Source: Hyphococcus luteus (GTDB lineage Bacteria; Pseudomonadota; Alphaproteobacteria; Caulobacterales; Parvularculaceae). Taken from it: 64,000 bases of DNA. The stretch spans positions 806,001-870,000 of the forward strand of contig NZ_PJCH01000005.1 of the NCBI RefSeq assembly GCF_002943565.1, written 5' to 3'. Below, piece after piece: positions 35,286-43,092 of this stretch. A program made the translations under genes and the position numbers. Below the pieces are notes generated by a model. The model had not been told where the DNA came from. It saw only the letters and a list, made by a program, of their open reading frames with translations, and did not search any database. Numbering within the stretch: the stretch's first letter is position 1; every line of letters begins with the position of its first letter.

Positions 35286-36407
35286 TCATCCGAAGAGTTC
35301 GTAAAGCACGCGGTTGAGGAGGCGCCGCCCGTCGGCGGCAGCGCAAAGCGTCCGGCCGTCCCAATGGAGAAGGCCGTCGCCCACAAGCCGGTCGAGTTTT
35401 TCGTAAGCCCCGGCCTCGGCGAAAAACGCGTCCGTCTCGGCGAAGGCGACTCCCTTGTGCAGCCTGAGCCCCATGGAAAGCCGCTCCATCTCCGCCTCGC
35501 GGGGGGAAAGCGCGGTTTCCTCATGGGGCGCGCCGGCGAGATAGTCTTTCGGGGAGAGCGGCGTTTCCACAGCGATGCGCGCGCCGTTTTCGGTGAGGCG
35601 TCCATGGGCGCCGGGACCTGCGCCCACATAATCGCCATAGGTCCAGTAGATGAGATTGTGCCGGCTTTCTTCTCCGGGCGCTGCGTGGTTCGAAATCTCA
35701 TAAGCGGGAAGGCCCGCCGCCGCGGTCATCTCCTGCGCCGCGTCGAACATGTCGGCGCAAAGATCGTCGCCGGCGGGCGCCCAGCGGCCCTTGTCGACCG
35801 CGACGTCGAAGGCCGTGCCCGGCTCGATGGTGAGCTGGTAGAGGGAGAGATGGCTAGCGCCGAGGGCCAGCGCTTCGGCAAGCTCTGCGCGCCAGTGATC
35901 GAGGCTCTGGCCGGGCCGCGCATAGATGAGATCGAAGGTGACGCGGGGGAACGCCTTTTGCGCCGCCTCGATGGCGCGGATCGCCGCGGCGGCGTCATGA
36001 TCGCGCCCGAGAAATTGCAGGGCGCCGTCGCGCAGGGATTGAACGCCGAGCGACAGACGGTTGACCCCGGCGCCCGCGAACGCCTCGAAACGCGATTGCT
36101 CCGCATCCGTCGGATTGGCTTCGAGGGTGATCTCGGCGCCGTCCTCAAAGCCCCACAGGCGCGCGCAAACCTCGATGACGCTTTCGATGACGGGGATCGG
36201 CGCCAGCGACGGCGTGCCGCCGCCGAAATAAAGACTTTGAAGTTTCCGGCCCTGCGTGCGCTTTGCGTAATGTTCGAGATCGCGGGTCAGTGCTTGGCCC
36301 CACGCGCCTGCGTCTACGGGGCGGTTCTTGTAGACATTGAAATCGCAATAGGGGCAGATCCGGGCGCAGTAAGGCCAGTGGACATAAACCCCGAGCGGCG
36401 CGGTCAT
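35286..36407 (-). CDS. hemW: radical SAM heme chaperone HemW
   Basis: HemW binds heme and an iron-sulfur cluster and is thought to hand heme to membrane proteins; it is often misnamed oxygen-independent coproporphyrinogen oxidase. The 373-residue protein has the radical SAM CARICPYC cluster motif close to the start, LYFGGGTPSL and TLEANPTD downstream, and the HemW-type C-terminal region (SLYQLTIEPGTAF, YEISNHAAPGEESRHNLIYW). The start is the ATG that overlaps the beta-lactamase stop by 4 nt; an upstream frame extension is unsupported. Third gene of the rdgB operon. Confidence 0.94.
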   Translation of the reverse strand: MTAPLGVYVHWPYCARICPYCDFNVYKNRPVDAGAWGQALTRDLEHYAKRTQGRKLQSLYFGGGTPSLAPIPVIESVIEVCARLWGFEDGAEITLEANPTDAEQSRFEAFAGAGVNRLSLGVQSLRDGALQFLGRDHDAAAAIRAIEAAQKAFPRVTFDLIYARPGQSLDHWRAELAEALALGASHLSLYQLTIEPGTAFDVAVDKGRWAPAGDDLCADMFDAAQEMTAAAGLPAYEISNHAAPGEESRHNLIYWTYGDYVGAGPGAHGRLTENGARIAVETPLSPKDYLAGAPHEETALSPREAEMERLSMGLRLHKGVAFAETDAFFAEAGAYEKLDRLVGDGLLHWDGRTLCAAADGRRLLNRVLYELFG

Positions 36408-37177
36408 GGCGCGGCGGCCGCCGATTCGGCGAGGTCGATGGTGTGGTCGAGAAGCTCGCGCCCGCCCATAGGGCCGTGACTGGGGATGACGATCTCGGCT
36501 TCCGGAAAGGCTTCCGCGACGTTCCTTGCCGCTTGCGCCCAATGGTTCACATCGCCGTCGGCGGTGTTGCCGAGATCGCTCGCTTCGCCCGGGCGAATGA
36601 GGCAGCCGCCGAACAGCACTTTCGCCGGGGCGTAATAGACGACGATATTGTCGCGCGTGTGTCCGGCGCCGGGGTAATAAACCTCCAGCGGCGTCCCGGA
36701 ATAGCCGGCGAAATAAAGCTGTTTCCCCTTTTCCAGAAGATGCATCGAAGTTTGAGCGGGCGTTAAACCGCGCGCCGGCGCATCCTCGTTTGAAAATTTA
36801 TGCGCGATGGTTTCGACGCCATGGGCGTGAAGGGCTTTCATGCCGCCCATCTTGTCGGCGTGGGCGTGGGTGACGATGGCTTTCGCCGGCATCGCGCCGG
36901 TCTCCGCTTCGATCAGCGCCAGCAAGTCTTCCGTATCCGCATCGGTCCATGCTGTGTCGATCAGAACGACGCCCGTGTCGACTTTCACGACAAGCCCCTG
37001 TGACAGGACAAGGCCCCACCCGTTCACATGACGCCAGCTTTTGTGAATCCAGACATCGTCTGCGATCTTTTCGAGAACAGGCGCTTGATGCGTTTCGCCT
37101 TGCGCCGGTTCCTCAGCAGCGCGCGCCGATGCGGCGATGAAAACCAAAAAAGCGGCGAGAAAAACTTTCCACATCAA
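36404..37177 (-). CDS. subclass B1 metallo-beta-lactamase, NDM-like
   Basis: A 257-residue exported protein with a signal peptide ([16 protein letters not shown]). All B1 zinc ligands are present: His104, His106 and Asp108 in [10 protein letters not shown], His173 in GAGHTRDN, Cys192 in FGGCLI and His234 in IPSHG. The run [53 protein letters not shown] and [16 protein letters not shown] follows NDM-type enzymes closely, with an Arg at the usual Lys224 site. Family enzymes hydrolyse beta-lactams including carbapenems. It lies between rdgB and hemW with ATGA overlaps on both sides. Activity and resistance are not established. Confidence 0.9.
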   Translation of the reverse strand: MMWKVFLAAFLVFIAASARAAEEPAQGETHQAPVLEKIADDVWIHKSWRHVNGWGLVLSQGLVVKVDTGVVLIDTAWTDADTEDLLALIEAETGAMPAKAIVTHAHADKMGGMKALHAHGVETIAHKFSNEDAPARGLTPAQTSMHLLEKGKQLYFAGYSGTPLEVYYPGAGHTRDNIVVYYAPAKVLFGGCLIRPGEASDLGNTADGDVNHWAQAARNVAEAFPEAEIVIPSHGPMGGRELLDHTIDLAESAAAAP

Positions 37178-37782
37178 AAATGCGCTTTCATCAGTTTACG
37201 GAAGGCGTCGGCCCGGTGGGAGATCGCGTGTTTCTCCTCCGGCTCCATTTGCCCGAAGGTGATATGATAGCCGTCGGGCGTGAAAATGGGATCGTAGCCG
37301 AAGCCTTTCTCGCCGCGCCCGGGAAACACCAACACGCCCGTCACCTCGCCTTCGAAGGTCTCGGTGTGCCCGTCCGGCCAGGCGAGCGTCAGGGCGCAGA
37401 CGAAGCGGGCGGAGAAGTCTTCGGTCCCGGTGTCGAAAACCGCCGTTTCGACCTTTTTCATGGCCATCTCGAAATCCCGGGGCTCGCCGGCCCAGCGGGC
37501 GGAGAAAATCCCCGGCGCGCCGCCGAGCGCGGTCACGGAGAGCCCTGAATCGTCGGCGAGGGCGGGAAGCCCTGAGGCTTTTGCGGCGGCCAGCGCCTTC
37601 AATTCGGCGTTCTCGGCGAAGGTCGTTCCGGTCTCTTCGGGGTCGCCCAACCCCAGTTTTTTGGCCGAGACCGCCTCGATCCCGAGCGGAGAAAGCAAGT
37701 CATTGATTTCTTTTACTTTTCCATCATTGTGGGAGGCGATGACAAGCCGTCCCGGCCCTAATTTGCGCACAGTTTCGCCCAT
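37174..37782 (-). CDS. rdgB: non-canonical purine NTP pyrophosphatase RdgB/HAM1
   Basis: RdgB hydrolyses dITP, XTP and ITP to monophosphates to keep deaminated purines out of DNA and RNA. The 202-residue product has [55 protein letters not shown] and GFGYDPIF, all family motifs, and ends near [11 protein letters not shown]. Homology starts at the chosen ATG; the longer upstream frame is a hydrophobic read-through of the divergent leader. First gene of rdgB - beta-lactamase - hemW. Its promoter must lie in the inverted-repeat region just upstream. Confidence 0.94.
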   Translation of the reverse strand: MGETVRKLGPGRLVIASHNDGKVKEINDLLSPLGIEAVSAKKLGLGDPEETGTTFAENAELKALAAAKASGLPALADDSGLSVTALGGAPGIFSARWAGEPRDFEMAMKKVETAVFDTGTEDFSARFVCALTLAWPDGHTETFEGEVTGVLVFPGRGEKGFGYDPIFTPDGYHITFGQMEPEEKHAISHRADAFRKLMKAHF

Positions 37783-37792
37783 CTTTTTATCC

Positions 37793-37867
37793 CTTATCGA
37801 AAAAAAATTATCGTTTTTCGGCAAAAACCCCTTGCATCGTTTTTCGATAAGTGTATATCGATAATCA
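37793..37867. promoter_or_regulatory. divergent operator region with 12-bp inverted repeat and ATCGTTTTTCG repeats
   Basis: CTTATCGAAAAA (37793-37804) and TTTTTCGATAAG (37840-37851) are a perfect 12-bp inverted repeat. ATCGTTTTTCG occurs directly repeated at 37810-37820 and 37836-37846, 26 bp apart. A plus-strand -35-like TTGCAT (37832-37837) precedes TATATC (16 bp later) and GATAAT, candidate -10 elements. The region lies between the rdgB operon and the peptide leader, so a bound regulator could control both. Confidence 0.55.
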
Positions 37868-38097
37868 ACAAGACGGCAAAACCAACGCCGCATCAGGAAA
37901 ACCCAAAGGCTCCATAGCAGCCGGCGGGAAAAAAGAAAAAGGGCCATCAAGAGCCCAAAGGAGAAACCCAAAGGGGCAAGGCCGTCCCCGCCCGCAAATC
38001 CGGCGAAACGGCCAGATAAAAAAAGAGCGGCAGGAAAAACCTGGCCGCTCAAAGAGATCAAACGAGTCGCTAACACAGGAAAGAAAAGGAGAAACCC
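37868..38097 (+). other. GGA-rich leader upstream of the two peptide genes
   Basis: About 230 nt of purine-rich, codon-bias-poor sequence with no convincing gene. AGGA(G)AAACCCA-like motifs end at 37905, 37970 and 38098; the last two share a 14-nt identity (AAAGGAGAAACCCA), and the last is the ribosome binding site and A of the peptide start. A stem of GAGCGGC and GCCGCTC (38025-38050) presents AGGAAAAACC in its loop. The open frame here (GTG at 37851) is rejected as coding. Confidence 0.5.
38025..38050 (+). other. leader hairpin with an AGGA loop
   Basis: GAGCGGC and GCCGCTC form a 7-bp stem, extendable by AGG/CCT with one bulged base. If not extended, AGGA lies in the loop, resembling a CsrA/RsmA target hairpin. 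Confidence 0.4.
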
Positions 38098-38232
38098 ATG
38101 CGCTTTGCTAACTCAGACTTTAGTTTCGGTAAATTCGCCGGTTTTGTCAATGGACTGGTCGTCGTCTCGGCCATCGTTCTCATCGGCTCCGGCTATGTCT
38201 CGGCCCTCGGTTCCTTTGCAGGAGTGGCGTAA
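38098..38232 (+). CDS. 44-residue hydrophobic membrane peptide
   Basis: A small gene not long enough for routine prediction. The peptide has a polar, Phe-rich N-terminal part ([19 protein letters not shown]) and one membrane helix ([19 protein letters not shown]). A strong AAGGAG lies six bases before the ATG. Codon use is GC-rich in the third position, unlike the leader before it. The stop overlaps the start of the next small gene (TAATG). No family was recognised; a membrane regulator, toxin or two-peptide bacteriocin component are all possible. Confidence 0.6.
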   Translation: MRFANSDFSFGKFAGFVNGLVVVSAIVLIGSGYVSALGSFAGVA

Positions 38233-38399
38233 TGTCGAGATTGATCCAGACCGCTTCGGCGGGCCTGTTCGCAGCAGTTGCGGCGGCCTGCCTTTACTCC
38301 CTCGCAGTCGCCGCTCCGGGCGACGGCGTGAAGGAAGAAAGAGCTGACGGCGTTCGCCAAAGCTGCGAAAAGGCGTTCTGTCTGGTCGCGTTTTTCTAA
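38232..38399 (+). CDS. 55-residue membrane or secreted peptide, coupled to the preceding gene
   Basis: The ATG overlaps the previous stop by one base (TAATG) and has an AGGAG eight bases upstream, so translation is coupled. The product has a signal- or anchor-like segment (SAGLFAAVAAACLYSLAVAA) and a charged middle (GDGVKEERADGVRQSCEKAFC) with two cysteines five apart, and a hydrophobic LVAFF end. It could be exported and disulfide-bonded. No family was recognised. Codon use fits a real gene. Confidence 0.58.
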   Translation: MSRLIQTASAGLFAAVAAACLYSLAVAAPGDGVKEERADGVRQSCEKAFCLVAFF

Positions 38400-38490
38400 A
38401 GTGGCGCGCGCTAAGCTGGTTAGGGCGCGCCATTTCCAGGCTTTGCGCCGGCCCTCTTTTCTTGGCGCGCATTAACGGAGACCCCCCGTC

Positions 38491-38985
38491 ATGAAAGCGA
38501 TAGGCAAAGGATCCCTGTCCTCCATCCTCGCCATGGGCCTTCACATCACGCGCATCATCATGTGGATCGCATTTGGCGGCGTGACGATAGCGCTCATCGT
38601 CCTGCCCTTCGTTCCGGCGCTGACAATGATGTTCGGCGGCGATGCGGATATCGAGGGCGATGAATTTTTCGACGTGGCGCTCGCCTTCGCCACCATCGCG
38701 GTGATGCTGTTTGTCGTAAACCGGCTTCTCGAAATCCTGAAAACCCTGCGCTTCGGATCGCCTTTCGTGAAGGAGAACGCCGACCGGTTTCGCGGCGTCG
38801 GCTATGCGCTCTTGATCGGGGAGGGCGCGAAATTCGCCTTCGGCTTTCTGTCGATGATTTACGACGCGGAAGTCAGCATCAATTCGTCCTTCATCACCTG
38901 GCTCGCGATTATTGCGGTGTTCGTGCTTTCGGAAGTCTTCCGCGAAGGCGCGCGCATGAAAGAAGAACAGGACCTCACCGTTTAA
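38491..38985 (+). CDS. DUF2975 membrane protein
   Basis: A 164-residue protein with four membrane helices: IIMWIAFGGVTIALIVLPFV, FFDVALAFATIAVMLFVVN, YALLIGEGAKFAFGFLS and ITWLAIIAVFVLSEVF, with a conserved-looking FGSPFVKENADRFRGVGYALL loop. This matches DUF2975, which usually occurs with a small YozG-like HTH protein as here. Its biological role is unknown; the pair may be a membrane-linked one-component regulatory unit. ATG with GGAGACC upstream. The stop overlaps the HTH start (TAATG). Confidence 0.87.
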   Translation: MKAIGKGSLSSILAMGLHITRIIMWIAFGGVTIALIVLPFVPALTMMFGGDADIEGDEFFDVALAFATIAVMLFVVNRLLEILKTLRFGSPFVKENADRFRGVGYALLIGEGAKFAFGFLSMIYDAEVSINSSFITWLAIIAVFVLSEVFREGARMKEEQDLTV

Positions 38986-39209
38986 TGTCGATTTCGGTCA
39001 AACTCGATCGCGTCCTTCTGGATCGCGGCATGTCGCTGACGGAGCTTTCCGAGCGCGTCGGGGTGACCATCGCCAATCTCTCGATCCTCAAAACCGGCAA
39101 GGCGAAAGCCATCCGCTTTTCGACGCTCGAAGCGATCTGCAAGGAGCTCGACTGCCAGCCGGGCGACATTCTTTTCTTTGAAGACGACGGCAAACCGTCC
39201 CCCGACTAG
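38985..39209 (+). CDS. YozG-like HTH transcriptional regulator
   Basis: A 74-residue Cro/CI-type helix-turn-helix protein. The HTH is in DRGMSLTELSERVGVTIANLSILKTGKAKAIRFSTLEA, where the second helix, turn and recognition helix fill residues 15-48, and the rest ends in an EGDI-like CQPGDILFFEDD, typical of YozG proteins. It is co-translated with DUF2975. It could bind the ATCGTTTTTCG-type operator 1.1 kb upstream or its own promoter; neither is shown by the sequence. Confidence 0.88.
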   Translation: MSISVKLDRVLLDRGMSLTELSERVGVTIANLSILKTGKAKAIRFSTLEAICKELDCQPGDILFFEDDGKPSPD

Positions 39210-39215
39210 CGGGCT

Positions 39216-40552
39216 TTACCGATAAGGGGCCGCGGCAGTGTCTTCCGCCGCTTCCTCCGGCTCGTCATCGTTGAGCGGCACGGCGGCGCCGACCTTGGGG
39301 CTCATCCAGGCATAGATCAAAAGCGCGAACGCCGCAGCGGCGGTGAACATGAAAGGCGCGGCGGGCGCCAGCCCGTAAAGCGCAAAGCCGACCACCGGCG
39401 AGACGATGAACCCGACCGCCCCGAAAGAACTGGCGATGCCGATGGCGCCGCCTTGTTCCTCCGGTTCCACAGCAAGCGAGGTCGCCGCCGTCGCCGCGGG
39501 CACCGCCAGCCCCGCGCCGAAGCCGCTCCCGACATCCCGATCACCACCGGCCACAAATGATCCGTGAGGAAGATCAGGCAATGCCCCGCGCCCATCAGGG
39601 CCGGGGCGATGCGCATCAGCGTCGCCGGCGGCAGATGCAGGCGCTGCACCACGATGAGCTGGGAAAACAGCGAACAGACGGCGCCGGCGGTGAGCCCGAT
39701 GCTCACATAATGCGGTGCGTCCGCGGTGGAATAGCCGAGCCGGTCGATGAAATAAAAAGCGATGGCCTGCATCGGGATCGCATTGATGATGCCGAACGAA
39801 AGCGCGAACAGGAAAAACGGAACGAGGCGCGCATCCAAAAGGCGCACATTCACGGAGCGGCTGTGTTGCTTTGGCCCCGTGCGTTCGGGCAGGAAAAAAT
39901 AAACGGCGGCCAGCATCACGGCGCCGATGGCCGCGGCGGCGTAAAACGGCGCCGCTGGACCGATCAACGAGGTCGCCGCACCGAAGCCGGGCCCCAGCAT
40001 GGCGCCGAACCCGAAGGCGGCGGAAAAGCTGGCGATCCCCGCCGTGCGCTCGCGTTTCGAGGTGCGGTCGGCGATATAGGCCTGCGCCGCCGGCGGGCTC
40101 GCCGAGCCGATCAGCCCGTAAAGCGAACGCATGGCGACGATCAGCACATAAAGCGGCAGGCCGGAGAGGACGCCCGCAAGGCCGAGCGCCAGCGAGGCGC
40201 CGAACAGGGTCGTCGAAAAGGTGAAGCCGAAAAGGCCGATCAGGATGAAAGGCTTGCGGCCCCGGCGGTCGCTCATTTTTCCCCAGCGCGGCCCGCAAAA
40301 GACCCAGGCCGAAGCGGAGATGGCGAAGATCGCCCCGACCTGAAAATTCGACAGGCCGAGCTCGCGCCCCAGCGGCGGCAGCACCGAAAAGACGATGGTC
40401 TGGCCCATGCCGGCGCAGACGGCGCCGACGAGCAGCAGCATGATGGCGATCCGCCGCTGCAGGGGGCTCGTGACGGCGCGCGCGGATGCGTCCGGCGCAG
40501 AAGAGGGCGCGTGAGGGTCCATCGGGTTGGGGCTCCGGTGATGCGCGCACAC
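39216..40552 (-). pseudogene. MFS transporter, interrupted by a one-base frameshift
   Basis: A 12-helix major facilitator transporter in two frames. Reading from the 5' end, a normal MFS sequence (GAVCAGMGQTIVFSVLPPLGREL, WGKMSDRRGRKPFILIG, GMSG) continues until about 39526-39531 and then degenerates into arginine-rich nonsense. In the +1-shifted frame the family sequence resumes (SGFGAGLAVPAATAATSLAV, VEPEEQGGAIGIASSFGAVG) and runs to the stop at 39216. One base inserted near a CCC run would restore GMSGSGFGAGLAVP. It may be a true inactivation or a sequencing error. The likely start is the second ATG at 40522. Confidence 0.85.
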
Positions 40553-40657
40553 TCACCACGCCGGCGCGCAATTGGCAATCGGCAATGGCGCCTTTTGCGA
40601 GTTCCCAGACGGGCGTCCTCCCGGTAAGGTGTTCGGGACCCTAAAAAGGAGGCGCTT

Positions 40658-41155
40658 ATGTCGGAATTCGTTCCACTCGAAGGCGGCTGCGCCTGCGGCG
40701 CCGTTCGATACCGGCTGACCGCGCCGCCGCTTTTCGTTCATTGCTGCCATTGCCGCTGGTGCCAGCGCGAGACCGGGTCTTCCTATGCGCTGAACGCCAT
40801 GATCGAAATGGATTGCGTTGACATGTTGGGCGAAGAGGCGGTCCGCATCGACACGCCGTCGGAAAGCGGGCGCGGCCAGAAAATCCATCGCTGCCCGACA
40901 TGCCATCTGGCGCTGTGGAGCCATTATGGCGGGGCGGGCGAGGCCATCGCCTTCATCCGTGTGGGAACGCTCGACGACCCGGATGCGGTTCCGCCCGACA
41001 TCCATATTTTCACCGAGTCGAAACAGCCCTGGGTGACGCTCTCCCACGAGGTTCCGGCGGTCAAAACCTATTACAAGATGAGCGAATACTGGCCCGAAGA
41101 GAGCCAGATAAGGCTGAAAGCGGCGAAAGACGCTTTCGCGGCGGGACAGGGGTAA
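40658..41155 (+). CDS. GFA-family zinc-binding protein
   Basis: A 165-residue protein of the glutathione-dependent formaldehyde-activating (GFA) fold. The zinc sites are GGCACGAVRY with CxC, FVHCCHCRWCQRETGS with CxxC, and HRCPTCHLALW with CxxC. Proteins of this fold with solved functions bind glutathione or are carbon-sulfur lyases; most, as here, are of unknown role. It has AAGGAGG eight bases before the ATG. The gene is followed by copy 2 of the palindromic repeat. Confidence 0.87.
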   Translation: MSEFVPLEGGCACGAVRYRLTAPPLFVHCCHCRWCQRETGSSYALNAMIEMDCVDMLGEEAVRIDTPSESGRGQKIHRCPTCHLALWSHYGGAGEAIAFIRVGTLDDPDAVPPDIHIFTESKQPWVTLSHEVPAVKTYYKMSEYWPEESQIRLKAAKDAFAAGQG

Positions 41156-41163
41156 GCCTTGCG

Positions 41164-41297
41164 GGCAGCGTCTCAATTCGCCTTCGCCCTTCGAGACGGC
41201 GCTGCTCCTTCATCCTGAGGGCGCGCCTGAAAAGGCGCGCGTCTCGAAGGACGAAGGTGCAGGGCCCCTCAGGATGAAGGCGAATTGAGGCGTTGCC
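41164..41297. repeat. intergenic palindromic repeat, copy 2
   Basis: Copy 2, same order as copy 1: outer arm (41164-41185), A (CCTTCGAGACG, 41188-41198), B (CTTCATCCTGAGGG, 41208-41221), a GCGCGCC/GGCGCGC hairpin, A' (GTCTCGAAGG, 41241-41250), spacer, B' (CCCTCAGGATGAAG, 41266-41279) and outer arm (41276-41297). The outer arms share no sequence with copy 1's, yet pair within the copy at 20 of 22 positions. It separates the GFA gene from rlmN. Confidence 0.85.
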
Positions 41298-41349
41298 GGT
41301 TTGCGGGCCAATTGCGGGATGGGCCTCAAACCCTTATATCCCGCCCCTT

Positions 41350-42498
41350 ATGGCGACGCTCGACCTCTCCAAAAGCCCTGAAACAACGGGCCCCTTGAAC
41401 TTTGCCGGGATGACCCGCGGCGAGATCGCGGGGGTTTTGGGCGAGGCGTTCGGGCTCGACGAGAAAAAGGCGAAGATGCGCGCCACCCAGCTCTGGCGCT
41501 GGATCTATCATTATGGGCAGACGGACTTTTCGGCGATGACCGACATCGCCAAGGAGATGCGCGCCGGCCTCGCCGAGCGCTTCGTCGTGGCGCGCCCGGA
41601 AGTGACCGAACGCCTCGTCTCCGTCGACGGCACGCGCAAATATCTGATCCGGCTCGGCCCGGGCGTCGAGGTCGAATGCGTCTTCATCCCTGATGTGGGC
41701 CGCGCCGGGGCGCTGTGCGTGTCGTCCCAGGTCGGCTGCACGCTCGCCTGCACCTTCTGCCATACGGGCACGCAAAAACTCGTCCGTAACCTGACATCCG
41801 CCGAAATCGTCAACCAGGTGATGGCGGTCAAGGACGATCTCGAGGAATGGCCCTCGGGCAAGGAAGACCGGCGCCTCTCCAACATTGTCTTCATGGGCAT
41901 GGGCGAGCCGCTCTATAATCTTGATAATGTCGCGAAGGCGATCGACGTCATTTCCGACGGCGACGGGATTTCCCTCTCGCGCCGGCGCATCACGGTGTCG
42001 ACCTCGGGCGTGGTGCCGGAGATGCATCGCCTCGGCGAGGAAACCGCCGCCATGCTGGCGATCTCGCTCCACGCGACCAACGATCCCCTGCGCAACGAAC
42101 TGGTGCCGATCAACAGGAAATACCCCATCGCCGAGCTGATGGAGGCCTGCCGGAATTATCCGGGCGTCGGCAATGCGCGGCGCATCACCTTCGAATATGT
42201 GATGCTGAAAGACGTCAACGACTCTGACGCCGAAGCGCGCGAACTGGTGCGGCTCCTAAAGGGCGTTCCCGCCAAGATCAACCTGATCCCGTTCAACCCG
42301 TGGCCCGGCGCGCCTTACGAGTGCTCAAGCTGGGAGCGCATCGAAGGCTTCGCCGACATTCTCTCGCGCGCCGGCTACGCCTCGCCGATCCGCACGCCCC
42401 GCGGCCGGGACATCTTCGCCGCCTGCGGACAATTAAAGTCCGAAAGCGTCAAGAAACGTGCGAGCGAGGCGAGGAAAGAGCGGATGGGTGCTGTCTAG
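41350..42498 (+). CDS. rlmN: 23S rRNA (adenine2503-C2)/tRNA A37 methyltransferase RlmN
   Basis: RlmN is a radical SAM enzyme that puts a C2 methyl on A2503 of 23S rRNA and A37 of some tRNAs. The 382-residue product has the cluster motif [25 protein letters not shown], the [10 protein letters not shown] motif and the C-terminal catalytic cysteine in IFAACGQL. Homology starts at the chosen ATG, which follows CCTTATATCCCGCCCCTT with little ribosome binding site; a longer 19-codon extension is unlikely. Only 10 nt separate it from the low-GC orphan that follows. Confidence 0.96.
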   Translation: MATLDLSKSPETTGPLNFAGMTRGEIAGVLGEAFGLDEKKAKMRATQLWRWIYHYGQTDFSAMTDIAKEMRAGLAERFVVARPEVTERLVSVDGTRKYLIRLGPGVEVECVFIPDVGRAGALCVSSQVGCTLACTFCHTGTQKLVRNLTSAEIVNQVMAVKDDLEEWPSGKEDRRLSNIVFMGMGEPLYNLDNVAKAIDVISDGDGISLSRRRITVSTSGVVPEMHRLGEETAAMLAISLHATNDPLRNELVPINRKYPIAELMEACRNYPGVGNARRITFEYVMLKDVNDSDAEARELVRLLKGVPAKINLIPFNPWPGAPYECSSWERIEGFADILSRAGYASPIRTPRGRDIFAACGQLKSESVKKRASEARKERMGAV

Positions 42499-42507
42499 GG
42501 GGGATAA

Positions 42508-43059
42508 ATGCCGTCTGGAACTCTTGAATGGAAGCGTGGTCTATTCGGCCCTGTTACTCGCATCGAATATACGCCGGAAGCAATTATATTTCAGCGCGCC
42601 GACAAAACAGAAACAATTCTGTATACTGATATAAAAGATATTTATTTTAAACACGAAAAGGCAATGTATCCTTTTCTGCACGTGATCTCCTTTGATCTTG
42701 CATCAAGTGATGAGCGACAAATACGTTTAGATATGTCTGTCTTTGGGCTTGGCGGCGAGAAGTATTCTCTGCTCAAGAAATCTATTTCCGACATTCTGTT
42801 TAACTATCAGGCCGTATATAGAGATGCGAAAGTTCATATAGGGATCCGGCAAAATAAAATTATGAGTCTCGTGTTTTTCGGCGCGCTAGCGCTTTCATTG
42901 CTTTTTTCATTCTATCAAATGAAAGAAGAAGAATACGGAGATTGGTGGATTAATCTCTTGGCGGTTGCGCTGGTTTTTGCAATAGCTATTCCAGTTTGGT
43001 ATTTTGGTATGAAGCCAAAAATTAAACCTGTTGATGAGATAATAAACCGGCTGAATTAA
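42508..43059 (+). CDS. orphan low-GC protein, PH-like domain plus two TM helices
   Basis: A 183-residue protein of unknown family. Residues 1-110 look like a mixed alpha/beta, PH-like cytosolic part (TRIEYTPEAIIFQRADKTETI, YPFLHVISFDLAS), and a hydrophobic hairpin follows (about 119-134 and 146-164) with a short polar tail. Base use is distinctly AT-rich and codons differ from the neighbours, so the gene looks horizontally acquired. It starts 10 nt after rlmN, probably using that promoter. Second such orphan in the window; the two proteins share no obvious sequence similarity. Confidence 0.75.
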   Translation: MPSGTLEWKRGLFGPVTRIEYTPEAIIFQRADKTETILYTDIKDIYFKHEKAMYPFLHVISFDLASSDERQIRLDMSVFGLGGEKYSLLKKSISDILFNYQAVYRDAKVHIGIRQNKIMSLVFFGALALSLLFSFYQMKEEEYGDWWINLLAVALVFAIAIPVWYFGMKPKIKPVDEIINRLN

Positions 43060-43092
43060 ATTCAGTATAGCAACCGATTTTGAGTGTGGCAG

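Noticed and set aside
36404-37177. Reading the lactamase as a glyoxalase II or generic MBL hydrolase
   Set aside because: The HxHxD without the extra His/Asp of glyoxalases, Cys192 in FGGCLI and the C-terminal SHG match B1 enzymes specifically.
37851-38111. Open plus-strand frame of 86 codons starting at GTG in the peptide leader
   Set aside because: Lysine/arginine-rich, AT-rich third positions, no ribosome binding site, and it runs over the start of the true small gene in another frame.
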